A DNA stretch of 64,000 nt from JAEMQF01 sp963850525. Its GTDB lineage: Bacteria > Pseudomonadota > Gammaproteobacteria > Burkholderiales > Burkholderiaceae_C. This document shows positions 32,906 through 40,936 of this stretch, piece after piece; positions within the stretch are counted from its first letter, which is position 1, and each line of letters opens with the position of its first letter. The DNA lies in assembly GCA_963850525.1 (NCBI GenBank), contig CAWKLQ010000001.1, positions 434,001-498,000 on the forward strand, read 5' to 3'. A program made the position numbers and the translations under genes. The notes under the pieces are model-generated. The model saw only the letters and a list, made by a program, of their open reading frames with translations. It searched no databases and was not told the DNA's origin.

Positions 32906-34795
32906 ATGCTCATGAAACAGTCGTTGCTGCAAACGATCGCCTCTCCCGCTGACCTGAAACGCCTGTCGCGGGCGGAATTGGTCCAGCTTGCCGGCGAATT
33001 GCGCCAGTTCATGCTGCACAGCGTGTCGCAGACGGGTGGGCACCTGGGGTCGAACCTCGGCACCGTGGAACTGACGGTGGCGTTGCACTACGTGTTCAAC
33101 GCGCCGTACGACCGCATGGTTTGGGACGTGGGGCATCAGACCTATCCGCACAAGATCCTCACCGGTCGGCGCGAGCGCATGGGGACGCTGCGCCAGCTGG
33201 GCGGCATCTCGGGATTCCCGACGCGCTCGGAAAGCGAGTTCGACGCCTTCGGCACGGCGCATTCGTCAACCTCAATCTCCGCAGCGCTGGGCATGGCATT
33301 GGCGGCCAAACACAAGGGCGAGGACCGCAAGTCGGTCGCGATCATCGGTGACGGTGCGATGTCGGCGGGAATGGCATACGAGGCGCTGAACAACGCCGGC
33401 GTGGCCAACGTCGACATGCTCGTCGTGCTCAACGACAACGACATGTCGATTTCGCCGCCGGTGGGCGCCTTGAACCGCTACCTCGCGCGCTTGATGAGCG
33501 GCAAGTTTTATGCGGCGGCACGCGACACCGCGAAGAACGTTCTGAAAAACGCGCCGCCGCTGTTCGAACTGGCGCGCCGCTTCGAAGAGCACGCCAAAGG
33601 CATGATCGTGCCAGGAACGATCTTCGAGGAATTGGGATTCAATTACGTCGGCCCGATCGACGGCCACGACCTCGATTCGCTGATTCCGACGCTGGAGAAT
33701 TTGCGCGACCTCAAAGGCCAGCAGTTCCTGCACGTCGTCACGCGCAAAGGCTACGGCTACAAGCTTGCCGAAGCTGACCCGGTGGGCTACCACGCCGCGT
33801 CGGGAAAATTCGATCCTGCGGTGGGCTTTCAAAAACCGGCGAAGCCGCCAAAAACAAGCTTCACGCAGGTGTTCGGCCAGTGGCTTTGCGACATGGCGGA
33901 GAAAGACGATCGGCTCGTGGCGATCACGCCGGCGATGCGCGAAGGCTCGGGCATGGTCGAGTTCGAGAAGCGCTTTCCGCGCCGCTACCACGACGTCGGA
34001 ATTGCCGAGCAGCACGCCGTGACGTTCGCCGCGGGCTTGGCGTGCGAGGGGCTGAAGCCGGTCGTCGCGATCTACTCGACTTTTCTGCAGCGCGGCTACG
34101 ACCAGTTGATTCACGACGTCGCGATCCAGAAACTGCCCGTCGTGTTTGCGCTGGACCGCGCCGGCATCGTCGGCGCCGACGGCCCGACCCACGCGGGCGC
34201 CTACGACATCGCCTACCTGCGTTGCATTCCGAACATGAGCGTGCTCACGCCCGCCGACGAAAACGAATGCCGTCAGGCCTTGTACACGGCGTTTCTGCAA
34301 GATCACCCGGTCGCCGTGCGTTACCCGCGCGGCAGCGGCGTGGGTGTGGCGGTGCAGAGCGAGATGGTGGCGTTGCCGTTCGGGCGCGGTGAAGTGCGGC
34401 GTCAGGGCAGCCGGATTGCCATCCTGGCTTTCGGCACGCTGCTCTATCCGGCGCTGGCTGCCGGGCAGGCGCTTGACGCGACGGTGGCGAACATGCGCTT
34501 TGCGAAACCGCTCGACGCAGCGCTGTGCGTCGAGCTGGCGCGCAGTCACGAGGCGATCGTGACCATCGAAGAAGGCTGCATCGCGGGCGGCGCCGGCAGC
34601 GCGGTGCTCGAAGCGCTGGCGCGCGCCGGAGTTTCAGTGCCGGTCCTGAACCTGGGCCTGCCCGATGAGTTCATCGAACATGGGGACCCGGGCAAGCTGC
34701 TCGCGCGCTGCGGCCTGGACGCCGCGGGAATCGAACGCGCGATCGTCGAGCGCTTCGGCATGCCGGTGGCGCTGCGCTCCGTGGTGAATCATTGA
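32906..34795 (+). CDS. dxs: 1-deoxy-D-xylulose-5-phosphate synthase
   Basis: A 629-residue thiamin-diphosphate enzyme that joins pyruvate and glyceraldehyde-3-phosphate, the entry step of the MEP isoprenoid pathway. The ThDP motif is IGDGAMSAGMAYEALNN (GDG...N). The pyrimidine-domain DVGIAEQHAVTFAAG carries the conserved Glu, and ALDRAGIVGADGPTHAG follows. The length matches Dxs. The start is ATG 32906, with a second ATG two codons later. Its stop overlaps the folE2 start. Confidence 0.97.
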   Translation: MLMKQSLLQTIASPADLKRLSRAELVQLAGELRQFMLHSVSQTGGHLGSNLGTVELTVALHYVFNAPYDRMVWDVGHQTYPHKILTGRRERMGTLRQLGGISGFPTRSESEFDAFGTAHSSTSISAALGMALAAKHKGEDRKSVAIIGDGAMSAGMAYEALNNAGVANVDMLVVLNDNDMSISPPVGALNRYLARLMSGKFYAAARDTAKNVLKNAPPLFELARRFEEHAKGMIVPGTIFEELGFNYVGPIDGHDLDSLIPTLENLRDLKGQQFLHVVTRKGYGYKLAEADPVGYHAASGKFDPAVGFQKPAKPPKTSFTQVFGQWLCDMAEKDDRLVAITPAMREGSGMVEFEKRFPRRYHDVGIAEQHAVTFAAGLACEGLKPVVAIYSTFLQRGYDQLIHDVAIQKLPVVFALDRAGIVGADGPTHAGAYDIAYLRCIPNMSVLTPADENECRQALYTAFLQDHPVAVRYPRGSGVGVAVQSEMVALPFGRGEVRRQGSRIAILAFGTLLYPALAAGQALDATVANMRFAKPLDAALCVELARSHEAIVTIEEGCIAGGAGSAVLEALARAGVSVPVLNLGLPDEFIEHGDPGKLLARCGLDAAGIERAIVERFGMPVALRSVVNH

Positions 34796-35592
34796 AAGCC
34801 GACCTGCACATTCCCGACACCCAGAGCGCGAGCGATCAACGGCACCTGGCGATTCAGCGTGTCGGCGTGAGGTCGGTGCGCTACCCGATCCTGCTGCGCA
34901 TCGGTGCCGCCACGGTGACGTCGGTCGCGCACTGGGACCTGGATGTGGCGCTGCCTCCCGAGCGCAAGGGCACGCACATGTCGCGCCTCGTGGCGTGGCT
35001 CGACTCGCTGCACGAAGCGCTCGACTCTGCCGCCCTGCGCCGCGAACTGGCCGCGATGCTCGAGCGGCTTGGCGCAACGGAAGGGCGGATCGAAGCGCGT
35101 TTTCCATTTTTCTTGCGCAAGCGCGCCCCCGTCTCCGGGGTGCAGAGCCTGCTCGAATATCAAGGGCGCTGGGTCGCGGAACGGCGCAACGGGCAAACCT
35201 CGGTTTGGGCGAGCGTGGCGGTGCCCGTCAAGTCGCTTTGCCCGTGTTCGAAAGAGATTTCCGAATACGGCGCGCACAACCAGCGCTCGCAGGTCGAGAT
35301 CTGCGTCGAGTTGGTCGGCGAGATCGGCTGGGAGCAGCTCGTGCGGTTTGCAGAAGACAGCGCCTCGAGCGAGATCTGGGCGCTGCTCAAGCGCGCCGAC
35401 GAAAAATGGGTCACGGAACACGCCTACGAGAACCCCAAGTTCGTTGAAGACATGGTGCGTGACGTGGCCCTGCTGCTCAACGCCGATGCGCGCGTCGGGC
35501 GTTACCGCGTCGACGTCGAAAACTTCGAGTCGATTCACAACCACTCGGCGGTGGCGTGCATCGAACGCGGCGAGTTGCCCACCGGGCTCTGA
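34792..35592 (+). CDS. folE2: GTP cyclohydrolase FolE2 (type IB)
   Basis: A 266-residue enzyme converting GTP to dihydroneopterin triphosphate for folate and queuosine synthesis. FolE2 features are LHIPDTQ at the start, SVWASVAVPVKSLCPCSKEIS with the metal-binding Cys, and ESIHNHSAVAC near the C-terminus. The start codon is TTG overlapping the dxs stop (TTGA). The next in-frame ATG is at 34978 and would remove conserved sequence, so the rare start is well supported. FolE2 can use metals other than zinc. Confidence 0.92.
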   Translation: MKADLHIPDTQSASDQRHLAIQRVGVRSVRYPILLRIGAATVTSVAHWDLDVALPPERKGTHMSRLVAWLDSLHEALDSAALRRELAAMLERLGATEGRIEARFPFFLRKRAPVSGVQSLLEYQGRWVAERRNGQTSVWASVAVPVKSLCPCSKEISEYGAHNQRSQVEICVELVGEIGWEQLVRFAEDSASSEIWALLKRADEKWVTEHAYENPKFVEDMVRDVALLLNADARVGRYRVDVENFESIHNHSAVACIERGELPTGL

Positions 35593-35643
35593 CTCGCGCC
35601 ACGTCCGGCTGCGGGACCGCCCATCGTCTTGCGGCGGCGAGTC

Positions 35644-36276
35644 CTACCCGGCGGCCAGTCCCAGCAATGCGGGATCGCCTCGACCCTGGCGCACGACCAA
35701 AGCGGCGCCGCCGCTGAGGTCCACCACGGTCGTCGGTTGCATCGAACAGGGCCCCGCGTCCAGCACGGCTTGAATCGCCTTCTGCCAGCGGGCGCGAATC
35801 AGCGCGGCGTCGTTCATCGGCTCTGACTCACCCGGCGCAATCAGCGTCGTGGCGAGCAGGGGCTGGCCCAGCGCCGCGAGCAGCGCCTGCGTGACATGGT
35901 GGTCCGGAACGCGCAGGCCGATGGTGCGCCGCGACGGGTGCGACACGCGGCGCGGCACTTCCTTGGTCGCCTCCAGAATGAAGGTGAACGGCCCCGGCGT
36001 TCCCAACTTGAGCAGGCGGAACTGCCGGTTGTCGACGCGCGCGTAGGTCGCGAGTTCGCTGAGGTCGCGGCACAGCAAGGTCAGATGATGTTTGTCGTCC
36101 ACGCCGCGAATGCGCCGCAGGTTTTCCGCCGCTTCCTTGTCGTCGAGGTGGCAAACCAGCGCATAGCTCGAGTCGGTGGGGATGGCGGCAATGCCTCCCG
36201 CGTGCAAGATTTGCGCAGCCTGCCGGATCAGGCGCGGGTGCGGGTTGGTCGGATGCAGTTCGAACAGCTGCGACAT
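35644..36276 (-). CDS. YciO/Sua5/YrdC family protein
   Basis: A 210-residue YrdC-domain protein (L-threonylcarbamoyladenylate synthase-like). It begins MSQLFELHPTNPHPRLI and contains PTDSSYALVC, LTLLCRDLSELATYARVDNRQFRLL, PGPFTFILEATKEVPRR and RTIGLRVPDH, the pattern of the YciO subgroup rather than the tRNA-modifying TsaC. Its biochemical role is therefore less certain. GACAAT lies 6 nt before the ATG and no ribosome binding site is seen. Confidence 0.88.
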   Translation of the reverse strand: MSQLFELHPTNPHPRLIRQAAQILHAGGIAAIPTDSSYALVCHLDDKEAAENLRRIRGVDDKHHLTLLCRDLSELATYARVDNRQFRLLKLGTPGPFTFILEATKEVPRRVSHPSRRTIGLRVPDHHVTQALLAALGQPLLATTLIAPGESEPMNDAALIRARWQKAIQAVLDAGPCSMQPTTVVDLSGGAALVVRQGRGDPALLGLAAG

Positions 36277-36282
36277 GCCCCG

Positions 36283-36288
36283 ATTGTC
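36283..36288 (-). promoter_or_regulatory. -10-like element of the yciO-like gene
   Basis: On the minus strand GACAAT ends 6 nt before the ATG (spacer CGGGGC), another leaderless-type arrangement. Confidence 0.4.
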
Positions 36289-36337
36289 GACGCGCCCGCG
36301 GCGCGAACGACGATCGCGTCTGAAATCTCGGGCGCGC

Positions 36338-36928
36338 TCAGGCGCGCAACTGCAGAATCGTTCGTGCCGTCTGTTTGGGGGAGCCCAGGGCCGGGCACAT
36401 CGCCCAGCGATCGAGCCTCTCGTTGCCCACCCTCACCATGCCGGTGTGCTGGTTCAGATCGGCATCGATGACCGGGTCGTCGTTGAAGAAGCCGAGCTTG
36501 CGCCGGATCGCGTCGATTTCCGCAGGCTTGCCGGTGAGGAAGGTCCAGCCCTTCGGAATGTCATAGCGTTTCACGTACTCCCGCAGCGCCTGCGGCGTAT
36601 CGATGTCGGGGCGCAAGGTCATCGAGTACATGAAGACGTGCTTGTCGAGGTGATCCGCCAACTCTTCCTGGACGAGTTTCAGGTTCGCGGTATTGCCCGG
36701 GCAGATACCCGTGCACGCCGTGTACATCATGTTGATCGCCACGACCTTGCCTTTGACAACGTCGTCGTAGAAGCGAAGCTTGCGGCCGTCATGCGTGAGC
36801 ACGGTCGTGTTCGGGAAGTAACCGGCGCGTGGCCCGGGCCCGGGCCGGGGCGAACCCTGGGCGGCAGCAATCGCGCAAGCGGCGGCTGCTGGGCCCGACA
36901 GGAATAGCAAGTGCCTCTTGGAAATCAT
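36338..36928 (-). CDS. SCO1/SenC family copper-binding protein
   Basis: A 196-residue protein with an N-terminal hydrophobic signal or anchor (residues 5-24) and a thioredoxin-like SCO domain. The copper site is TACTGICPGNT (C-x3-C), and the third ligand is His in DLNQHTGM. SCO proteins deliver copper to, or reduce thiols of, cytochrome oxidase and other copper proteins. Its gene lies 30 bp downstream of a multicopper oxidase on the same strand, which makes copper delivery to that enzyme plausible. Confidence 0.88.
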   Translation of the reverse strand: MISKRHLLFLSGPAAAACAIAAAQGSPRPGPGPRAGYFPNTTVLTHDGRKLRFYDDVVKGKVVAINMMYTACTGICPGNTANLKLVQEELADHLDKHVFMYSMTLRPDIDTPQALREYVKRYDIPKGWTFLTGKPAEIDAIRRKLGFFNDDPVIDADLNQHTGMVRVGNERLDRWAMCPALGSPKQTARTILQLRA

Positions 36929-36958
36929 TGCATTGCTCCGATAGGTTCAATCGCCTGA

Positions 36959-38725
36959 TCAGGGCACCACGTCCCAGCGCACCATCATGGCGTGATCTTC
37001 ATGCGTCAGGTTGTGGCAATGCATCAGGTACTTGCCCGTGAAGTCGCTGAAGCGCATCAGGACCCGTACGGTTTCGTCAGGTTTGAGCACGTAGACGTCC
37101 TTGCGGCCGCTCTCGTGAGCGGGCGGCGCCTTGCCGTTGCGCGAGAGGATGCGCCCTTCCGTCATGTGGATGTGCACTGGGTGATGCCAGCTGCCTTTGC
37201 CCCGCAAAGTCCAAATCTCCGTCGTGCCGCGTTTCGGACTGGCATAGACGACATGCGGATCGAAAATCTTTCCGTTCACGGTCCAGATTTCGTTTTCCTT
37301 GTCGAACTCGAAACTGCGGGTCTTGACCACCTCGGCAAGGTTGATCGGCGGCAGGGCACGCAGAGTGGCGGGTACACGGCTTGGGTCCGCGGTGTTGGAC
37401 GCGGTTGCAACTTCGACGTCGAAGCGGAGAATTTGCACGCCGGCGTTCACCAGGTCGCCGGCGGCGTTGCGCACGTTGGTCAACGCGCCCTCGGGGCCGC
37501 GCCCGTCCTTCTGGATCAGGCGGTTCACCAGGTAAAGCTGTTGCCCTGCAAACTGACTGAAGTCGATGACGATGTCGCCGCGCTCGGCCGGGCCGAGGGC
37601 GACTTTGTTCATCTTCAACGGCGCGGGCAACAGGTTGCCGTCGTTGGCGATGTATTGGAAGGTCTGATTCACGCCGGCGCTCGTCGTGAGGTACAGCTCG
37701 TAGAAGCGCGACAGGCTGGCGTCGAGCAGACGGAACCGGTACTTGCGTGGCTTGACAGCAAATTTCGGCTGGATCTTGCCGTTCACGCAGTACTTGTTGC
37801 CCAGAAAGCCCTTGGACTCGAACGGGTCCATCCACGCGTAGCCACCCGAATCGAACTGCCTGTCCTGGATGACGAGCGGCACGTCGTGGCCGCCAGGCCC
37901 CACGTCGCTGGGCAGGCGCAGTGCGCCCGGGGTCATGTCGTTCTCATTGCCCGAGTCGATGTGATCGAACATCAGGTACATGCCCGCCAGTCCCCGGTAG
38001 ACGTTGCCGGCGGTGAAGTCCATGCGATGGTCGTGGTACCAAAGCGTGCCCAGACCTTCGCGTGAATCGCCGTTCGACATCTTGAATCGGTCGTAGCTGG
38101 CGTAGCAATGGGGATAGTGATGGTCCTTGAAAGTGCCCGGGCCGGTCAAGGTCGGGCCGTACTGGGTGGCGCTGTAGTAGTTGCCGGTGAAACCGTCGCT
38201 CTCGGACGGGCAGTGCAGGTTGTGCAGGTGCGTCGAAATCTCCGGCGAACCGAATCCCACAGCATTGGCGGGAAGTTCGTTGTGGATGCGCACCAGCGAG
38301 GGCTGGCCGTATCGAGCGCAGAAGACCGGCCCTGGAACGATGCCGTCGTAGCCCCAGATCGTTTGAGTCGGCAGGTTCGGGTGGAAGGAGTGCATCCCTG
38401 TCTTGACGCGCAAGTTGTAGAACTTCTGGATTGGCCACTCCTCCCAGCCCTGGTGCGGGTCTCGGCCGGCTTCGCCCCAGGCCGCGTTTGCGGCCTTCGT
38501 CGGGGCCATGACCCCGGTGGGAAAGGGTTCGGCCGCCTTGGGCGCGTAAACCGGGAGTGCCACCATGAACGGCGGAGTGGTCGGGCCGGGTGGTGGATCT
38601 TTCGCCAGGGCTGAAGTCAAGCCCATCTCCGCGGGCAATGCCGTCGAGGCCGCCGCCGCAGCGCCCATCTTTAGAACATTGCGCCTGTTCTGATGCGACG
38701 GCGCGCGGCTATCGTTCTTGCTCAT
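36959..38725 (-). CDS. Multicopper oxidase, Tat-exported
   Basis: A 588-residue periplasmic oxidase. The N-terminus carries a twin-arginine signal (QNRRNVLKMGAAAAAS). The four copper-binding segments are HLHNLH, WYHDHRMD, HHPVHIHM and HCHNLTHEDHAMM, the last giving the type 1 Cys-His pair and an axial Met. Cupredoxin domains can be traced in order. It resembles CotA/bilirubin-oxidase-like or Mn(II)-oxidising enzymes, but the natural substrate is unknown. It is transcribed with the SCO1 gene, consistent with a copper-loading partner. Confidence 0.92.
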   Translation of the reverse strand: MSKNDSRAPSHQNRRNVLKMGAAAAASTALPAEMGLTSALAKDPPPGPTTPPFMVALPVYAPKAAEPFPTGVMAPTKAANAAWGEAGRDPHQGWEEWPIQKFYNLRVKTGMHSFHPNLPTQTIWGYDGIVPGPVFCARYGQPSLVRIHNELPANAVGFGSPEISTHLHNLHCPSESDGFTGNYYSATQYGPTLTGPGTFKDHHYPHCYASYDRFKMSNGDSREGLGTLWYHDHRMDFTAGNVYRGLAGMYLMFDHIDSGNENDMTPGALRLPSDVGPGGHDVPLVIQDRQFDSGGYAWMDPFESKGFLGNKYCVNGKIQPKFAVKPRKYRFRLLDASLSRFYELYLTTSAGVNQTFQYIANDGNLLPAPLKMNKVALGPAERGDIVIDFSQFAGQQLYLVNRLIQKDGRGPEGALTNVRNAAGDLVNAGVQILRFDVEVATASNTADPSRVPATLRALPPINLAEVVKTRSFEFDKENEIWTVNGKIFDPHVVYASPKRGTTEIWTLRGKGSWHHPVHIHMTEGRILSRNGKAPPAHESGRKDVYVLKPDETVRVLMRFSDFTGKYLMHCHNLTHEDHAMMVRWDVVP

Positions 38726-39044
38726 CTCATTCTCCCGGTGCTTGTTTTGAACTTTCGATCCGTTACTTCAACTGCCTGCAGGAGCGGATCGATTAAGTTC
38801 AGTCTAAGTAAGAGGTGAATTCCGCACTATCCTGCGAACATGGGGTGGGTAGGTATCCTGTTCCGATCGGCACACGTCTCGAGTCGGAGTTGACCTTGGT
38901 CAAGATCTTCGGCATGTCCACACAGGCAAGGTACTGCCGCACGCTTGATCGTCTCGACCGCGCGCCAGCACAATGCCTCTCGCCGCGCGACGGTGTACGC
39001 TTTCGCTTGTGGCACGCGCGGCTCAGTGTCCTTCGAGGTCTGAA
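38726..39044. other. Intergenic region between multicopper oxidase and dsbD
   Basis: A 319-bp divergent gap with no convincing gene. It holds a perfect inverted repeat TTGACC-TT-GGTCAA (38890-38903), about 140 bp before the dsbD ATG, and a comparatively AT-rich stretch (38785-38825) that could hold the oxidase promoter on the minus strand. No regulator box can be assigned with confidence. Confidence 0.5.
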
Positions 39045-40928
39045 ATGTTGAATTTGTTGAATCGGTTCTTTGTTTGCCTGGCGATCGCTGCGGCGTCATG
39101 CTGCGCCGGCCTGGTACACGCCGCCGACGAGTTTCTCGACCCCGAGGTGGCCTTCAAGCTGTCCGGCCGCGCGTTGGACGCGCAGCGCATCGAGATCCGC
39201 TTCGATATCGCACCTGGCTATTACCTGTACGGCGACAAGTTCAGCGTCGAAACCAGCCCACCGGGCGGCAAGCCACCGACGCTTCAAGTGCCCAAAGGCA
39301 AGATCAAGTACGACGAGACCTTCCAGAAGGATGTCGAGACGTTTCGCGACAGCGTCACGCTCAGCGTGTCGCTTGCCGAGGCAGCGCCCGCGCCTTTCAA
39401 GTTGCTCGTCGGCAATCAAGGGTGCGCCGACAAGGGGCTGTGCTACCCGCCCACGCAACGCGCGTTTCGCGTTGAGCCAGGGTCCGGCGGCATGCCAATG
39501 CGCCTGTCGCTGTTGAGCGAAGCCCAGGCCGCGACCTGGCCCGGGACGGGAGAGGCCAGAGCCGTTGACGTGGTTCGCAACAACCCGGCAGAGCGCAGCG
39601 GTTTCGGGGCGGCGCTCGAGTCGAAGAACTTGCTGTGGATTGCCGGCGCCTTCGTGCTGGCCGGTCTGCTGCTTTCCCTCACGCCTTGCGTGCTGCCGAT
39701 GCTGCCCATCCTCTCGTCGATCATCGTCGGGCAATCGGCGGCGCCCACGCGCGGTCGCGGGTTTCGTCTGGCGCTTGCATATTCCCTGGGGATGGCGCTC
39801 GTCTACACCGCGTTCGGCATGGCCGCCGGTTTGCTCGGTGAAGGCTTGGCGGCTGCCCTGCAAAACGCCTGGGTTCTCGGTGCGTTCGGGCTCTTGCTGG
39901 TGGTCCTGTCGCTCTCGATGTTCGGCGTGTATGAGCTGCAGCTTCCGTCCACCGTGCAGTCACGCCTCGCGATGGTGTCGGGGCGCCTGCAAGGCGGCCG
40001 TTACGCCGGCGTCTTTGCGATGGGTGGGCTGTCAGCGGTGATCGTCTCGCCTTGTGTGGCCGCGCCGTTGGCGGGGGCGCTGGTGTACATCAGCCAGACG
40101 CGTGACGTCGTATTGGGCGGCGTGGCGCTGTTCGCGATGGCGGTCGGCATGAGCGCGCCGCTCCTGCTGCTCGGTCTTTCTTCGGGCGCGGTGCTACCCC
40201 GCGCGGGCGAGTGGATGGAGCGCGTCAAGCACGCCTTCGGTTTCATGCTGCTCGGCGTGGCGCTGTGGATCGTCGCGCCGGTGCTTCCGCCCTGGGTGGT
40301 GATGCTGGCACTGGCGGCGCTGCTGCTGGCGTGCGCGGTCTACCTGGGCGCGTTCGAGCGACTCGAGCACGCCGTCACGCCACGCCGTGCGATGGTCAAG
40401 AGCGCGGGGATCGCCCTGGCCGTTCTGGCTGCGCTGCAACTCGTCGGCGTGGCATCGGGAGGGCGCGACGCCTTGCAGCCGTTGACGCATCTATCGGCTT
40501 CAGCGCCAGGCTCCGGTGTACCCGCTCTGGCGCAAAAGTCCCAACTCGCGTTTCAACCGGTCTCCAATCTTGCCGCGTTGACCGCCCTGACGCAGACGTC
40601 GACCAAGTTGATCATGCTCGATCTGTACGCCGACTGGTGCGTCTCGTGCAAGGAAATGGAGGCGTTCACGTTCACCGACGCCTCGGTGCGCGGCCGACTC
40701 GGCGAGATGACGCTCGTGCGCGTTGACGTCACGGCAAATTCTGCCGACGACAAGGCGTTGATGCGCAAGTTCGGCCTGTTCGGCCCTCCCGCGATTCTGT
40801 TCTTTCGCCCCGGCGGCGAAGAGTTGACTGCGGCACGCGTCATCGGCTACCAGGACGCGGCGACGTTCCTCGCCCACCTGAACCGGCTCGAGCAAAGCCC
40901 AACCGGCTTGAAGCTGAGCCAGAAGTAG
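39045..40928 (+). CDS. dsbD: Thiol:disulfide interchange protein DsbD
   Basis: A 627-residue inner-membrane protein that passes electrons from cytoplasmic thioredoxin to periplasmic thiols. After a signal peptide (FFVCLAIAAASCCAG) comes the N-terminal domain with the cysteines of GCADKGLCYPP, then an eight-helix membrane domain with paired Cys in LTPCVLPMLP and VSPCVAAPLAG, and a C-terminal thioredoxin domain with DWCVSCKEME. GAGGT precedes the ATG. Its place beside a multicopper oxidase and SCO protein fits a role in reducing copper-site thiols. Confidence 0.95.
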   Translation: MLNLLNRFFVCLAIAAASCCAGLVHAADEFLDPEVAFKLSGRALDAQRIEIRFDIAPGYYLYGDKFSVETSPPGGKPPTLQVPKGKIKYDETFQKDVETFRDSVTLSVSLAEAAPAPFKLLVGNQGCADKGLCYPPTQRAFRVEPGSGGMPMRLSLLSEAQAATWPGTGEARAVDVVRNNPAERSGFGAALESKNLLWIAGAFVLAGLLLSLTPCVLPMLPILSSIIVGQSAAPTRGRGFRLALAYSLGMALVYTAFGMAAGLLGEGLAAALQNAWVLGAFGLLLVVLSLSMFGVYELQLPSTVQSRLAMVSGRLQGGRYAGVFAMGGLSAVIVSPCVAAPLAGALVYISQTRDVVLGGVALFAMAVGMSAPLLLLGLSSGAVLPRAGEWMERVKHAFGFMLLGVALWIVAPVLPPWVVMLALAALLLACAVYLGAFERLEHAVTPRRAMVKSAGIALAVLAALQLVGVASGGRDALQPLTHLSASAPGSGVPALAQKSQLAFQPVSNLAALTALTQTSTKLIMLDLYADWCVSCKEMEAFTFTDASVRGRLGEMTLVRVDVTANSADDKALMRKFGLFGPPAILFFRPGGEELTAARVIGYQDAATFLAHLNRLEQSPTGLKLSQK

Positions 40929-40936
40929 CCGCGCCG

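Noticed and set aside
38815..39051. A small gene of 78 codons before dsbD
   Set aside because: It has no ribosome binding site, overlaps the dsbD start in another frame, and shows no domain or signal; an equal-sized frame exists on the other strand.
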